A stretch of 64,000 nucleotides of DNA from an unidentified bacterial endosymbiont (lineage in GTDB: Bacteria > Pseudomonadota > Gammaproteobacteria > Enterobacterales > Enterobacteriaceae): assembly GCF_918797525.1 (NCBI RefSeq), contig NZ_OU963893.1, forward strand, positions 4,154,001 to 4,218,000, read 5' to 3'. The notes under the pieces were generated by a model that was not told the origin of the DNA, did no database searches, and worked only from the letters and a program-made list of their open reading frames with translations. The position numbers and the translations under genes were made by a program. Below are positions 9,438-18,319 of the stretch, piece by piece. Positions within the stretch are counted from its first letter, which is position 1, and every line of letters begins with the position of its first letter.

Positions 9438-10517
9438 GCCAGATCCTCATTGTCCAGTGGCACATCGTTAGCCTGCGGCGCATCCACCAGCGGCATCGCC
9501 AGCGCGTCGTTAGCCACGATAGCAGGCGGAGTGATAATCCGCTGATGTCGATAGAGAGGCGGCTGTTCCGCCAGCATTTTTCCCACGGTCGCCAGGAAGT
9601 AACGCCCGCACAGCCGTCCGGTTTTGTAATCCATACGCAATGCCGGTAAACGGCTGCCCAGCGCCATACTCTTCAACGGTTTCGGCGGATAAATCTCGAA
9701 GATACGCAGTTTACCCGGCGGTTTTTCAATAAAACGCTGCATCGCCCCGTAGGTGCTCTCATGCTGCTTCGCAATGTTGACCAGCGACTGCAGGCTACTG
9801 TCACCCAGCCAGCGCTCCATGCGTTTAAACCACTGCGGGGTGTAGTACATTTGCGAGGGTACGGTGCGGATGACCACCATGGTTTTTGCCCCCCGCCGCT
9901 TCCTGTACCGGAACGGCATCGCTGATGCCGCCGTCCAGATAGCTGATGCCGTCCAGCAGTGCGCCCGAACGATAGAAACCCGGTATGGCACTGGAGGCGC
10001 GAATGATGTCCAGCCAGTTCTCCTTCTGCGGCGAAAAATAGCCCGGTGAGTAGTCATCGCCCCGGCTGGCACACATCCAGAACTCTTTGCCGGTATCAAA
10101 CAGGCGCGCCGCGGTATCCATTGCCAGCGGCATCTGGCTGGCGGTTGAATCCAGTAGCCAGTCAAGATCGATCAAGTTTCCGCCGCGCACGAAGCGCATC
10201 GGATTAAAAAATTCCTTCGACGTGGTGTAGCGCATGATCACCTTGCGCGCATAACCGGGCTGGTTGCACACGTAGGCGGAAATGTTCTGCGCCCCGGCAG
10301 AGGTGCCAAAGAACAGGTCAAAAGGGTTGAATTGCGCACGCATAAACTCGTCCAGTACTCCGGCCGTAAAAATACCGCGCTGTCCGCCGCCTTCGCATAC
10401 CAGCGCAAGCTTACCTGCGCGAAACGGCTTTAACGCCAGTGGCGCTATGTTGCCGAGCGTTACGGGAATTCGCTGCCCCACCTCTTCTGTCCTGTTTTCA
10501 CCTGTTGGTTCTGACAC
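9434..10517 (-). pseudogene. yjjU: Patatin-like protein YjjU, interrupted by a frameshift
   Basis: YjjU is a patatin-type acyl hydrolase of about 357 residues in E. coli. The first part starts at 10517 and holds the oxyanion motif GGGQRGIFTAG, the nucleophile motif GTSAGAQ, and the catalytic DGGISDAVPV. Immediately after VQEAA the frame changes: the matching C-terminal half, AKTMVVIRTVPSQMYYT onward, continues in another frame to the stop at 9434. The break is at a run of six G (six C on the plus strand, about 9889-9894), consistent with gain of one base or loss of two. Both catalytic residues lie before the break. It may be a real null allele or a sequencing error in the homopolymer. It is upstream of and coupled to yjjV. 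Confidence 0.85.
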
Positions 10518-10554
10518 AGTAACGCACTCCCTGCCTGAGACTCAAACAAGAAAA

Positions 10555-10574
10555 AGCCAGTCTGGGGACTGGCT
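10555..10574 (-). terminator. Terminator of ytjA
   Basis: AGCCAGTC and GACTGGCT form an 8-bp stem with a four-base loop. In the minus direction the stem runs into TTTTTCTTG. It lies between ytjA and yjjU. Confidence 0.8.
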
Positions 10575-10603
10575 TTGTTTTGTTGACATAATATTGCGAT
10601 TTG

Positions 10604-10765
10604 CTACGGGCGACGTCGGCCCGTAAACAGGCTCACCAGGAACAGGATAATACCGACGACGAAGACAATTTTTGCTGCCCATGCCGCTGTACCCGCTAAC
10701 CCACCAAAGCCCAATGCGGCGGCAATTAACGCGATAACCAGAAATATAATGCCCCAACGAAACAT
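10604..10765 (-). CDS. ytjA: Small inner-membrane protein YtjA (DUF1328)
   Basis: A 53-residue protein read from ATG at 10765 to TAG at 10604. It starts [16 protein letters not shown] and ends SLFTGRRRP, matching E. coli YtjA (UPF0391/DUF1328) almost residue for residue. It has two membrane segments joined by a glycine-rich turn ([10 protein letters not shown]) and a basic tail. AGGAGAGG lies six bases before the start. Its function is unknown; relatives are associated with stress-induced envelope changes. It has its own terminator at 10555-10574 and follows osmY on the same strand. Confidence 0.92.
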   Translation of the reverse strand: MFRWGIIFLVIALIAAALGFGGLAGTAAWAAKIVFVVGIILFLVSLFTGRRRP

Positions 10766-10892
10766 AAGCCTCTCCTTTACCATAGTTAATGTCGGCCGCT
10801 AAATATGAGTGCTCATCTCACTCACCGGCGTTCTTCCAGTGTCGTTCTTATTTCGCCCGCCAGCCTCAGACAGACGGGCGACTTTCATGGAT

Positions 10893-11510
10893 TTACTTCG
10901 TTTTCAGATCGTTCTTGACGCTTTTCACGCCATCAATCGCCTTGGCGATAGTTTCAGCACGTTCAACCTGCGCCTGAGACTCTACCGTACCGGAAAGCTG
11001 AACCACGCCATCGGTGGTTTCGACTTTCACCATACGGGATGGCACGATGTCATCCGCTAACAGTTTAGCTTTGATTTCGCTGGTGGTTGCCGCATCCCCG
11101 GCATAGCCTTTCACGGAAGAGTCTTTGCTGTCACGTACGTGCAGTTTGTCGCTCACGGACGTCACGCCTTCCACGCCTTTCGCTACAGTGACAGCCTGCT
11201 CGGCCTGGGCCTGGCTCTCAACGAAGCCGCTTAGTGTGACAACTTTATGGTCGGTTTTAACGGATATGTCGGTGCTTTTGATGGAGTCATGATCCACCAG
11301 CGCCGCTTTCACTTTAGCTGTGATTGAACTGTCATCCATGAAATTCCCGACTTTATTCATAGAGCTATCGATTTTTTCACCTGCGGTGTCGGCGGTAGAG
11401 TGCGCTTTTTCCGTAGCAGTGGTTTCCGCGAACGCAGAACCGCTTACCAGAACGCTACCTAATGTCACAGCCAGCAGAGTTTTAGAAATCTTCAGTTTTG
11501 TCATATTCAT
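10893..11510 (-). CDS. osmY: Periplasmic stress protein OsmY
   Basis: OsmY is a periplasmic chaperone-like protein induced by high osmolarity and stationary phase. The 205-residue product has a signal peptide ([23 protein letters not shown], cleavage after about residue 28). Two BON domains follow, each with a pattern like [11 protein letters not shown] and [10 protein letters not shown], and ending in [10 protein letters not shown]. Start ATG at 11510 has AGGAA nine bases upstream. It has a separate promoter region with a sigma-S style -10 element (see 11659). Confidence 0.95.
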   Translation of the reverse strand: MNMTKLKISKTLLAVTLGSVLVSGSAFAETTATEKAHSTADTAGEKIDSSMNKVGNFMDDSSITAKVKAALVDHDSIKSTDISVKTDHKVVTLSGFVESQAQAEQAVTVAKGVEGVTSVSDKLHVRDSKDSSVKGYAGDAATTSEIKAKLLADDIVPSRMVKVETTDGVVQLSGTVESQAQVERAETIAKAIDGVKSVKNDLKTK

Positions 11511-11658
11511 CGCTGTATTCCTGTGTATTGCCCGTCATTCGGGCGACAAACTTCCTTTATGAGTTTTATATTTTGCGAATAAACACCAGAGCGTTATTGA
11601 GAACTCATGGACATGCATTGAACAGTTAATTCATCCACGCCCGGTGTTAAACACTGAG

Positions 11659-11668
11659 TTAAATATAG
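11659..11668 (-). promoter_or_regulatory. Candidate sigma-S -10 element for osmY
   Basis: On the minus strand the bases read CTATATTTAA, close to the CTATACT extended -10 favoured by RpoS. It is about 150 bp upstream of the osmY start, giving the long 5' leader also known for E. coli osmY. Confidence 0.45.
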
Positions 11669-11778
11669 ATCACTCTCACAACATCGCGTTGATAATCGAA
11701 TAAAAAACGTGCAAACAACGTGAAAATGCGGTGATTTAAGAACATTCCGCAAGGGATTAATAAGACAGGAATAAAAGA

Positions 11779-11801
11779 AGAGCACGGCGCTGCCGTGCTC
11801 T
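11779..11801 (-). terminator. Terminator of prfC
   Basis: AGAGCACGGC and GCCGTGCTCT form a perfect 10-bp stem with a three-base loop. On the minus strand it is followed by TCTTTTATT. It lies 10 bp after the prfC stop codon. Confidence 0.88.
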
Positions 11802-11810
11802 GAGAGACGA

Positions 11811-13400
11811 TTAGTGTTCGCGCGTTTTGCGGAACTGAACGTCAGGATAACGTTCTTGCGTCAGGTTGAGGTTAACCATAGTTGGGGCAATAAAGGTCAG
11901 GTTATCCCCGCCATCCAGCGCCAGCTGTATTTCATTCTTACGCTTAAATTCTTCAAATTTCTTCACGTCAGAACACTCAACCCAGCGCGCAGTGGCCACG
12001 TTTACGGATTCGTAAATCGCTTCCACGTTGTACTCGCTTTTTAATCGCGCAACGACCACATCAAACTGCAGCACACCGACCGCCCCCACGATAAGATCGT
12101 TATTCGCGATTGGGCGGAAGACCTGGACGGCCCCCTCTTCGGAAAGCTGGACCAGGCCCTTGAGCAGCTGTTTCTGCTTCAGCGGATCGCGCAGGCGAAT
12201 ACGGCGGAACAGTTCCGGGGCGAAGTTCGGAATGCCGGTGAACTTCATCATCTCGCCCTGGGTGAAGGTATCGCCAATCTGGATAGTACCGTGGTTGTGC
12301 AGACCAATGATATCCCCCGGGTACGCTTCTTCAACGTGCGAACGGTCACCCGCCATGAAGGTCAGGGCGTCGGAGATAACCACGTCTTTTCCGATACGCA
12401 CCTGGCGCAGCTTCATACCCTTTTCATATTTACCGGAGACGACGCGCATAAAGGCCACGCGGTCACGGTGTTTCGGGTCCATATTGGCCTGAATTTTGAA
12501 GACGAAGCCGGTAAATTTCTCTTCCTGCGCTTCAACCACACGGGTATCCGTTTTACGCGGCATTGGACGCGGCGCCCACTCCACCAGACCGTCAAGCATA
12601 TGGTCAACGCCGAAGTTGCCCAGCGCGGTACCGAAGAAGACCGGGGTAATTTCACCCGCCAGGAACAGCGCTTTGTCGAACTCGTGGGACGCGCCCTGTA
12701 CCAGCTCCAGCTCGTCACGCAGCTGCGCCGCCAGCTCTTCACCTACCGCGACGTCAAGCTCAGGGTTGTCCAGCCCTTTAACAACGCGCACCTCCTGAAT
12801 GGTGTGCCCTTTACCGGTCTGATACAGGTACGTCTCATCTTTATAAAGATGGTAAACGCCCTTAAAAAGCTTGCCGCAGCCGATTGGCCAGGTAATGGGC
12901 GCACAGGCAATTTTCAGCTCGCTTTCGACTTCATCCATCACTTCCATCGGATCGCGGATGTCGCGGTCAAGTTTGTTCATGAAAGTGAGGATCGGCGTAT
13001 CGCGCAGACGGGTAACTTCCATCAGCTTACGGGTACGATCTTCGACACCTTTTGCGGCGTCGATCACCATCAGACAACAGTCGACCGCGGTCAGCGTGCG
13101 GTAGGTATCTTCGGAAAAGTCTTCGTGGCCCGGGGTATCCAGCAGGTTCACCAGGCAGTCGTGATACGGGAACTGCATCACGGAGGTGGTAATCGAAATA
13201 CCACGCTGCTTTTCCATCTCCATCCAGTCAGATTTTGCATGCTGGCTGGAGCCACGGCCTTTTACGGTGCCAGCGGTCTGGATCGCCTGTCCGAACAGCA
13301 ACACCTTCTCGGTGATGGTCGTTTTACCGGCATCCGGGTGCGAAATAATGGCAAAAGTGCGGCGCTTGGCCACCTCCTGCAAATAAGGAGACAACGTCAT
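11811..13400 (-). CDS. prfC: Peptide chain release factor 3
   Basis: RF3 is the translational GTPase that recycles RF1 and RF2 from the ribosome. The product has 529 residues, as in E. coli. The GTP-binding elements are clear: SHPDAGKTT (P-loop, about 19-27), the switch region [20 protein letters not shown], and FMNKLDRD (NKxD, about 141-148). The C terminus ends [10 protein letters not shown]. It is transcribed alone, with a terminator immediately downstream. Confidence 0.98.
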   Translation of the reverse strand: MTLSPYLQEVAKRRTFAIISHPDAGKTTITEKVLLFGQAIQTAGTVKGRGSSQHAKSDWMEMEKQRGISITTSVMQFPYHDCLVNLLDTPGHEDFSEDTYRTLTAVDCCLMVIDAAKGVEDRTRKLMEVTRLRDTPILTFMNKLDRDIRDPMEVMDEVESELKIACAPITWPIGCGKLFKGVYHLYKDETYLYQTGKGHTIQEVRVVKGLDNPELDVAVGEELAAQLRDELELVQGASHEFDKALFLAGEITPVFFGTALGNFGVDHMLDGLVEWAPRPMPRKTDTRVVEAQEEKFTGFVFKIQANMDPKHRDRVAFMRVVSGKYEKGMKLRQVRIGKDVVISDALTFMAGDRSHVEEAYPGDIIGLHNHGTIQIGDTFTQGEMMKFTGIPNFAPELFRRIRLRDPLKQKQLLKGLVQLSEEGAVQVFRPIANNDLIVGAVGVLQFDVVVARLKSEYNVEAIYESVNVATARWVECSDVKKFEEFKRKNEIQLALDGGDNLTFIAPTMVNLNLTQERYPDVQFRKTREH

Positions 13401-13491
13401 AATTGAATCTTCTTTTATAAGCGTAGCAGTACGCCACGCATCATGGAATACGAAATTGCGGCTATTTTACCCATCAACAGGGGGCAGGCAA

Positions 13492-14169
13492 TCATTGTTT
13501 ACACAGGAGCTGCTCCAGTTCGTTCAATGACGTGACGGTCCAGGTCGGCGCAATACCGTCAGGCTGTACGCGACCATGCGCATTTAGCCAGACGGTTGAT
13601 AGCCCAGACCTGATGCCGCCCAAAATATCTGACTCTGCGGTATCGCCTACCATCAGCACGCGATCGCGGTCAGGATTACCGGCTTTCGCCAGCGCATAAT
13701 CGAAAATACGCGGATCCGGTTTAGGGACCCCTACCTCTTCAGAAATCACCAGCGCGTCGAAATGATCGCGCAGGCCGGTTCGCTCAAGACGGATCTGCTG
13801 CAACGCGGTAAAACCGTTGGTAATGATGCCAAGTTTCGCCTTACCTTTCAGCGAATCCAGCAGAGAAACTGCCCCTGGCAGGGGGACACAAATAGCGGCC
13901 ATTGCGTTCAGAAACGCGTCGTTCAGCAGACCGGGGCTGACGTTTAAGCGTTCCGCCCATACGTCAAAACGCTGGTGCTGAAGTTGTAACGCGGTGATGG
14001 CCCCGTTCTGGTAATCCACCCACAGCGGTTTGTTCACCGCCTGATAGTCCTGAAAATCTTCAGCGGTGAAGGTCACGCTATAATCCATAAACATCCGCTG
14101 CAGGCCACCGAACGCGTCAAACGTAAACAGCGTTTCGTCGGCATCAAAGAAAATCCAGTCCCACTTCAT
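13492..14169 (-). CDS. yjjG: Pyrimidine 5'-nucleotidase YjjG
   Basis: YjjG is a HAD-family 5'-nucleotidase that prefers dUMP and dTMP and helps clear non-canonical pyrimidine nucleotides. The product has 225 residues from [15 protein letters not shown], with D9 and D11 as catalytic residues. Later motifs are [11 protein letters not shown] and [13 protein letters not shown]. The frame extends upstream into rimI, but the conserved start at 14169 gives the family length. It lies 19 bp after rimI, in a holD-rimI-yjjG unit. Confidence 0.95.
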   Translation of the reverse strand: MKWDWIFFDADETLFTFDAFGGLQRMFMDYSVTFTAEDFQDYQAVNKPLWVDYQNGAITALQLQHQRFDVWAERLNVSPGLLNDAFLNAMAAICVPLPGAVSLLDSLKGKAKLGIITNGFTALQQIRLERTGLRDHFDALVISEEVGVPKPDPRIFDYALAKAGNPDRDRVLMVGDTAESDILGGIRSGLSTVWLNAHGRVQPDGIAPTWTVTSLNELEQLLCKQ

Positions 14170-14188
14170 CGTTACAACCTTATTTTTG

Positions 14189-14632
14189 TTATCCAATCGG
14201 CAGAGCCATAATGATGGCGTCTTCACGTCCCTCGGCGCCAGGGTAGTAGTTGCGGCGGATTGTCGCCTCGTTAAAGCCTAAGCTTTCATAGAGCGCGATG
14301 GCGGCGACGTTCGATGCGCGCACCTCCAGCCACAGGGTGAAAACGTCACGGGTTTCGAGCTCACGAATGAGGTGCCCGAGCAGTGCCCTTCCCAGCCCAC
14401 GGCGTTGAAACGCGGGGTCGACAGCAATGTTAAACAGCGTCGCTTCATCAAGGACGACCTGCGTAATCGCAAACGCGGCCATGTTGCCGTCAACGTCCAG
14501 ACGAAGGTTCAGATACCGTTCACCCTGGTTGCTGGCGAAGGTTTTTTCGCTCCATGGAAACGCATGAGCGCGTGTTTCAATCGCGAACGCTGTTGCCAGG
14601 TCAGGCGTCGTGAGGGAAGAAATCGTGTTCAT
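14189..14632 (-). CDS. rimI: Ribosomal protein bS18 N-alpha-acetyltransferase RimI
   Basis: RimI is a GNAT acetyltransferase that acetylates the N terminus of ribosomal protein S18 with acetyl-CoA. The 147-residue product shows the acetyl-CoA loop [14 protein letters not shown] (about 77-90) and the C-terminal tyrosine region [17 protein letters not shown]. Its start overlaps the end of holD by 32 bp, so the two are translated from one mRNA. Confidence 0.96.
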   Translation of the reverse strand: MNTISSLTTPDLATAFAIETRAHAFPWSEKTFASNQGERYLNLRLDVDGNMAAFAITQVVLDEATLFNIAVDPAFQRRGLGRALLGHLIRELETRDVFTLWLEVRASNVAAIALYESLGFNEATIRRNYYPGAEGREDAIIMALPIG

Positions 14633-15014
14633 ATTCGCAAATTTGTTGCCATAACGCGCTACGCGCTTGTGGGTTGGCCTTCAGCTCTTCAAGCGCTGGC
14701 GAGCAGAGCTGGCTCCCCTGCAGGGAGATAGCCTCTGTCTCTCCCAGTCGCCAGCTATTACAGCGGCTGTCAGGAGGAAGCATCGCGACCCGTTCTGGCG
14801 TCAGTTGAATAACCTGTTCGGTGGTGAGCTTCAGGCTACGAAGGATATCACCAATGAAGGGTTCATTCAGGGCAGGCAGTTCTTCCGCCACCATCACCAG
14901 CCGCACATGCGCCGGAAGGGAAATAGCGATTTCGCCCTGCAATGCCGTCGGGCGACGCAAGGCCCACTGGGTGATGCCCAGTTGCTGCAACTGCCAGTCT
15001 CGTCGGGATGTCAT
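14601..15014 (-). CDS. holD: DNA polymerase III psi subunit
   Basis: HolD (psi) bridges the clamp loader to chi and stabilises the tau/gamma complex of the replicase. The 137-residue product begins MTSRRDWQLQQLGITQW, the chi-binding N terminus, and equals the E. coli length. It is first in the holD-rimI-yjjG unit and divergent from rsmC, with 102 bp between start codons. Confidence 0.95.
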   Translation of the reverse strand: MTSRRDWQLQQLGITQWALRRPTALQGEIAISLPAHVRLVMVAEELPALNEPFIGDILRSLKLTTEQVIQLTPERVAMLPPDSRCNSWRLGETEAISLQGSQLCSPALEELKANPQARSALWQQICEYEHDFFPHDA

Positions 15015-15116
15015 AGCGAAAACTCCTGTCTCTCAGGCGCGCAAATATAGCAAATGTGTCGAAAGTGCGCCATCTACCTACTATAATCCCCGCCTGAGTT
15101 TATTGAGGAACAATTC

Positions 15117-16145
15117 ATGTCTGCATTTACCCCGGCAAGTGAAGTCTTGCTGCGCCACAGTGATGATTTCGAACAAAGCCGTATTCTGTTTGCCGGAGAT
15201 ATGCAGGATGACCTGCCAGCGCGTTTCGACTGTGCTGAAAGCCGTGCCCATACCCAATATTATCACCACTGGCAGGCGCTGAGCCGCCAGATGGGTGAAC
15301 GCGCACGCTTTAGCCTGGTGGCGGAGCAGAGCGACATTGCCGATTGCGACACACTGATCTACTACTGGCCGAAGAACAAACCGGAAGCCCAGTTCCAGCT
15401 AATGAATCTGCTCTCCCTGCTGCCGGTGGGTTGCGATATCTTCGTGGTCGGTGAAAACCGTAGCGGCGTGCGGAGCGCAGAGCAGATGCTGGAAGAGTAT
15501 GCCCCGCTGAACAAAGTCGACAGCGCTCGTCGCTGCGGCCTGTATTATGGTCGTCTGGAAAAGCAGCCTGTCTTCGATGCAGAGAAATTCTGGGGCGAGT
15601 ATCTGCTCGACGATTTAACCATCAAGACCCTGCCGGGCGTGTTCAGCCGCGACTATCTGGATGTCGGCAGTAAACTGCTGCTCTCCACCCTGACGCCACA
15701 TACTAAAGGCAAGGTGCTGGACGTGGGCTGTGGGGCGGGCGTACTGGCGACGGTGCTTGCCAGCCATTCACCCAAAGTGCGTTTAACGCTGTGTGATGTC
15801 AGCGCACCAGCGGTAGAAGCCAGCCGTGCAACGCTTGCGGCAAACGGTTTTGAAGGTGAAGTGGTTGCCAGCAACGTCTTCTCTGACGTAACGGGTCGCT
15901 TTGATATGATAATCTCTAACCCGCCCTTCCATGACGGCATGGAGACCAGCCTTGAGGCGGCGCAAACGCTAATCCGTGGCGCAGTACGCCATCTTAACAG
16001 TGGCGGTGAACTGCGTATCGTCGCCAACGCTTTCCTGGCCTACCCGAAAGTGCTGGATGAAACCTTTGGTTTCCATGAAGTCATTGCCCAAACCGGCCGT
16101 TTTAAGGTCTACCGTACCGTGATGACGCGTCAGGCAAAGCGATAA
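15117..16145 (+). CDS. rsmC: 16S rRNA (guanine1207-N2)-methyltransferase RsmC
   Basis: RsmC methylates G1207 of 16S rRNA in the 30S subunit using SAM. The product is 342 residues. The N-terminal half is the degenerate methyltransferase domain. The C-terminal catalytic domain has [16 protein letters not shown] (SAM motif I, about 200-215) and [11 protein letters not shown] (NPPF motif, about 265-275). GAGGAAC is an adequate ribosome site. A long palindrome follows the stop codon. Confidence 0.97.
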   Translation: MSAFTPASEVLLRHSDDFEQSRILFAGDMQDDLPARFDCAESRAHTQYYHHWQALSRQMGERARFSLVAEQSDIADCDTLIYYWPKNKPEAQFQLMNLLSLLPVGCDIFVVGENRSGVRSAEQMLEEYAPLNKVDSARRCGLYYGRLEKQPVFDAEKFWGEYLLDDLTIKTLPGVFSRDYLDVGSKLLLSTLTPHTKGKVLDVGCGAGVLATVLASHSPKVRLTLCDVSAPAVEASRATLAANGFEGEVVASNVFSDVTGRFDMIISNPPFHDGMETSLEAAQTLIRGAVRHLNSGGELRIVANAFLAYPKVLDETFGFHEVIAQTGRFKVYRTVMTRQAKR

Positions 16146-16150
16146 TACGC

Positions 16151-16194
16151 CCTGTTTGGTTGCCGGATGATGCTTGCGCTATCCGGCAAACAGG
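16151..16194. repeat. REP-type palindrome after rsmC
   Basis: TTGCCGGAT and ATCCGGCAA (16160-16189) are nested inside CCTGTTT and AAACAGG, making a long hairpin just after the rsmC stop. It may protect the mRNA 3' end. Confidence 0.75.
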
Positions 16195-16248
16195 CGCCTC
16201 TGTTCCGACCATTTTTACAGCAAATAATAAATGGCGCGCACTTTTCAG

Positions 16249-16276
16249 TTGACGTAAAGCTGAAAACATCTAGAAT
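16249..16276 (+). promoter_or_regulatory. tRNA-Leu operon promoter with GC-rich discriminator
   Basis: TTGACG and TAGAAT are separated by 16 bp and followed by GCGCCTCC. A strong promoter with a GC-rich discriminator is the signature of stringently controlled stable RNA promoters. The first tRNA begins 42 bp after the -10 box. Confidence 0.75.
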
Positions 16277-16317
16277 GCGCCTCCGTGGTGACGATACTTT
16301 TACAGTATCGATGGTAT

Positions 16318-16403
16318 GCGAAGGTGGCGGAATTGGTAGACGCGCTAGCTTCAGGTGTTAGTGTCCTTTGGATGTGGGGGTTCGAGTCCCCCCCCTCGCA
16401 CCA
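16318..16403 (+). tRNA. leuQ: tRNA-Leu(CAG), copy 1 of 3
   Basis: The 86-base gene starts GCGAAGGTGG and ends CTCGCACCA, with the acceptor ends pairing and CCA encoded. The anticodon loop CTTCAGGT carries CAG, reading CUG codons. A long variable arm marks it as type II. This copy has CTTTGG in the variable arm where copies 2 and 3 have CTTAGG. E. coli has the equivalent tandem array, leuQPV. Confidence 0.95.
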
Positions 16404-16431
16404 TAAATCACGTTGATATTGCTCGCACTGG

Positions 16432-16517
16432 GCGAAGGTGGCGGAATTGGTAGACGCGCTAGCTTCAGGTGTTAGTGTCCTTAGGATGTGGGGGTTCGAG
16501 TCCCCCCCCTCGCACCA
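16432..16517 (+). tRNA. leuP: tRNA-Leu(CAG), copy 2 of 3
   Basis: Identical to copy 3 and to copy 1 except for one variable-arm base. It begins 28 bases after copy 1 in the same transcript. Anticodon CAG, CCA end encoded. Confidence 0.95.
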
Positions 16518-16549
16518 ACGAGGCGATATCAAAAAAGTAAGATGACTGT

Positions 16550-16635
16550 GCGAAGGTGGCGGAATTGGTAGACGCGCTAGCTTCAGGTGTTAGTGTCCTT
16601 AGGATGTGGGGGTTCGAGTCCCCCCCCTCGCACCA
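16550..16635 (+). tRNA. leuV: tRNA-Leu(CAG), copy 3 of 3
   Basis: Third tandem copy, 32 bases after copy 2, with anticodon CAG and encoded CCA. No integrated element follows its 3' end; the next gene is the convergent DUF1435 gene. No clear terminator was seen just downstream. Confidence 0.95.
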
Positions 16636-16676
16636 ATTATCTTACATCCCTTCTACTGTACCTCTGGTTTTCCCTG

Positions 16677-16907
16677 TTATTTCAAACTCATCAGTATAAC
16701 CAGAATGGCACTGACCAGCGCAACGCACGATGGCAGCAGCACAAAGTGGCGTAACTGCTTATGCCAGATCATGGCAGACGTTGCCAATAGCCCTGATACG
16801 ATGATGGCTTTCCAGATATCGATTGAGAGATCGGCAAACATCAGACCGCCAAGGATTGCCCCTGGCAGCAAGACTCCCCAACCACTTCCCAGCGCCCTGT
16901 TCAACAT
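16677..16907 (-). CDS. DUF1435 inner-membrane protein, Fur-boxed
   Basis: A 76-residue hydrophobic protein starting MLNRALGSGWGVLLPG, with three likely membrane segments. It resembles the DUF1435 family, which in Salmonella sits beside a GGDEF gene and fhuF (STM4552 from memory). The frame is open to an ATG at 16973, but that extension is the translation of the Fur-box region, so the start at 16907 is preferred. The two Fur-type sites just upstream imply induction by iron limitation. Function unknown; iron-related membrane role is inference. Confidence 0.7.
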   Translation of the reverse strand: MLNRALGSGWGVLLPGAILGGLMFADLSIDIWKAIIVSGLLATSAMIWHKQLRHFVLLPSCVALVSAILVILMSLK

Positions 16908-16925
16908 GTTTCGACCTCTCACACC

Positions 16926-16944
16926 GATAATGATAACCAATATC
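16926..16944. promoter_or_regulatory. Fur box upstream of the DUF1435 gene
   Basis: GATAATGATAACCAATATC matches 17 of 19 bases of the classic Fur consensus GATAATGATAATCATTATC. A second dyad, GATAATAATTATC, lies at about 16950-16962. Together they suggest cooperative Fur binding over the promoter of the minus-strand gene. Confidence 0.85.
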
Positions 16945-17160
16945 ATATGATAATAATTATCATTTGTCAGCATGGATAATCAAAATCCGCCGGCCTTTAC
17001 CTTTCCTGTAATGACAGGAAATGGGTAAGGTGATAAATTGCCCACCTGTTAACTTCCTATACAGTTTTTCTGATAATAATAATTCTATTTCTTTGCATGC
17101 ACAATTCCCAGACAACAACTATTTATTTGTTTTAATTAATAATATTAAAAACGCACGAAT

Positions 17161-18225
17161 ATGACATCACAATCCTGGCGGTCTTTGGTTAATAGTAAAT
17201 ATCAGTTATCTTTACGTTTATTCCTCTTTCTGAACGCATTATCAGCGCTGTTCTCGGCAACAAACCCGCTCTATTCGGTGCGCGTGTGGTCTGTTCCAAT
17301 GATTGCCGTGTTTACGATAAGCGCGGGCTTGCTCATCTGGCATGGCAAGAACGGCACCCGTAAAGTTAATGTCCCTTTAGTTTCAGCCGTCTTTGGCTGC
17401 CTGTGGGCATGGCAAATTGCCTCAAAATTTTCGTTAATCACCCAGGATTACGCCACTTATTTAATTATGGCGCTGCTCACGGTGCTGTTTATCGGTTCGC
17501 TGGCATTCGCCAGCAATATCAGAGCCTTTACCCTGCATTCATTACCTTCGTTTATTGTCTGCCTGTGGCTGAGCACCTCTGACAGCGGGTTAACAATGGT
17601 TTATTTCTTCGCGCTTCCTGTCGTGGCGATCGGCATTCATAACGTTCTACAACGACGTAACGATCGTTTCGCGCAGGCGCTGCTGTCGAGGCTACTGGAA
17701 GAACGCGAAACGCTTACCGATCTAAGCATGATGGACCCACTTACCGGCCTGTATAACCGCCGCGGCCTGCAAAGCCGTCTCGAAAACCTGCCGACAGGGG
17801 ATAAAGGCGAACACTTTGTGATGCTGCTCGATATCGACCACTTCAAAGCCTATAACGATCACTACGGGCACATGATGGGCGACCAGGCGTTAATTCGCGT
17901 CTCAGCGGCGATCCGCGATGCGGTACGCTCACGCGATATCGTCGCTCGCTTTGGCGGAGAGGAATTTATGGTGCTGTTGACCAACATTTCCCTCGAACAT
18001 GCCCGCCAGACGGCAGAGCAGATCCGCCAAAAAGTATATGATTTGAAAATCCCGCATATGTTTAATGCACGTGTCGCCACCAACGTTACGATCAGTATTG
18101 GCATTGCCATTTTCGCCGATGAAGATGTCGAAGGCGCACTGCAAAAAGCGGATAAAGCGCTGTATGAAGCGAAGCATATGGGCCGTAATAATATTCTCCT
18201 CAGCGAAGAGTTGCAGACGGCGTGA
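17161..18225 (+). CDS. Membrane-bound GGDEF diguanylate cyclase
   Basis: A 354-residue protein that should make cyclic di-GMP from two GTP. The first 165 residues form about five or six membrane segments, probably a sensor. A short coiled linker (LLSRLLEERETLTDLS) leads to a GGDEF domain starting DPLTGLYNRRG. The active-site motif is GGEEF at residues 265-269, and the metal site LLDIDHFKAYND is intact. An upstream RxxD inhibitory site is not apparent: the residues before GGEEF are SRDIVARF, so R-S-R-D may serve. It matches Salmonella STM4551 in context (DUF1435 gene, fhuF). The start codon has no Shine-Dalgarno sequence, only A/T-rich leader. Confidence 0.88.
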   Translation: MTSQSWRSLVNSKYQLSLRLFLFLNALSALFSATNPLYSVRVWSVPMIAVFTISAGLLIWHGKNGTRKVNVPLVSAVFGCLWAWQIASKFSLITQDYATYLIMALLTVLFIGSLAFASNIRAFTLHSLPSFIVCLWLSTSDSGLTMVYFFALPVVAIGIHNVLQRRNDRFAQALLSRLLEERETLTDLSMMDPLTGLYNRRGLQSRLENLPTGDKGEHFVMLLDIDHFKAYNDHYGHMMGDQALIRVSAAIRDAVRSRDIVARFGGEEFMVLLTNISLEHARQTAEQIRQKVYDLKIPHMFNARVATNVTISIGIAIFADEDVEGALQKADKALYEAKHMGRNNILLSEELQTA

Positions 18226-18279
18226 GGGCGCCGTCCTGACCCTGGGACAAAAGGCTTGCTATCGGTTTGAGCAATAGTT

Positions 18280-18298
18280 AGGATTGGCAATCATTATC
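18280..18298 (+). promoter_or_regulatory. Fur box upstream of fhuF
   Basis: The stretch ends in AATCATTATC, an exact half of the Fur consensus; overall 13 of 19 bases match. It lies 22 bp before the fhuF start, consistent with the iron-regulated fhuF promoter of E. coli. Confidence 0.7.
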
Positions 18299-18319
18299 AT
18301 TTAGATTTCTATCCATACT

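Noticed and set aside
11594-11785. A 63-codon frame between osmY and prfC
   Set aside because: It covers the osmY promoter and the prfC terminator and has no conserved features.
12291-13406. A 371-codon frame antisense to prfC
   Set aside because: It lies entirely opposite a fully conserved gene, has His/Arg/Gln-rich shadow composition and no ribosome site. It is a by-product of GC-rich codon use.
16245-16532. A repeated reading frame on the minus strand over the tRNA-Leu genes
   Set aside because: The internal peptide repeat is only the translation of two tandem tRNA genes.
16318-16635. Three direct repeats of about 86 bp, considered as a CRISPR or integration-derived repeat array
   Set aside because: Each unit folds as a complete tRNA-Leu with anticodon CAG and CCA end, and no integrase or att duplication follows.
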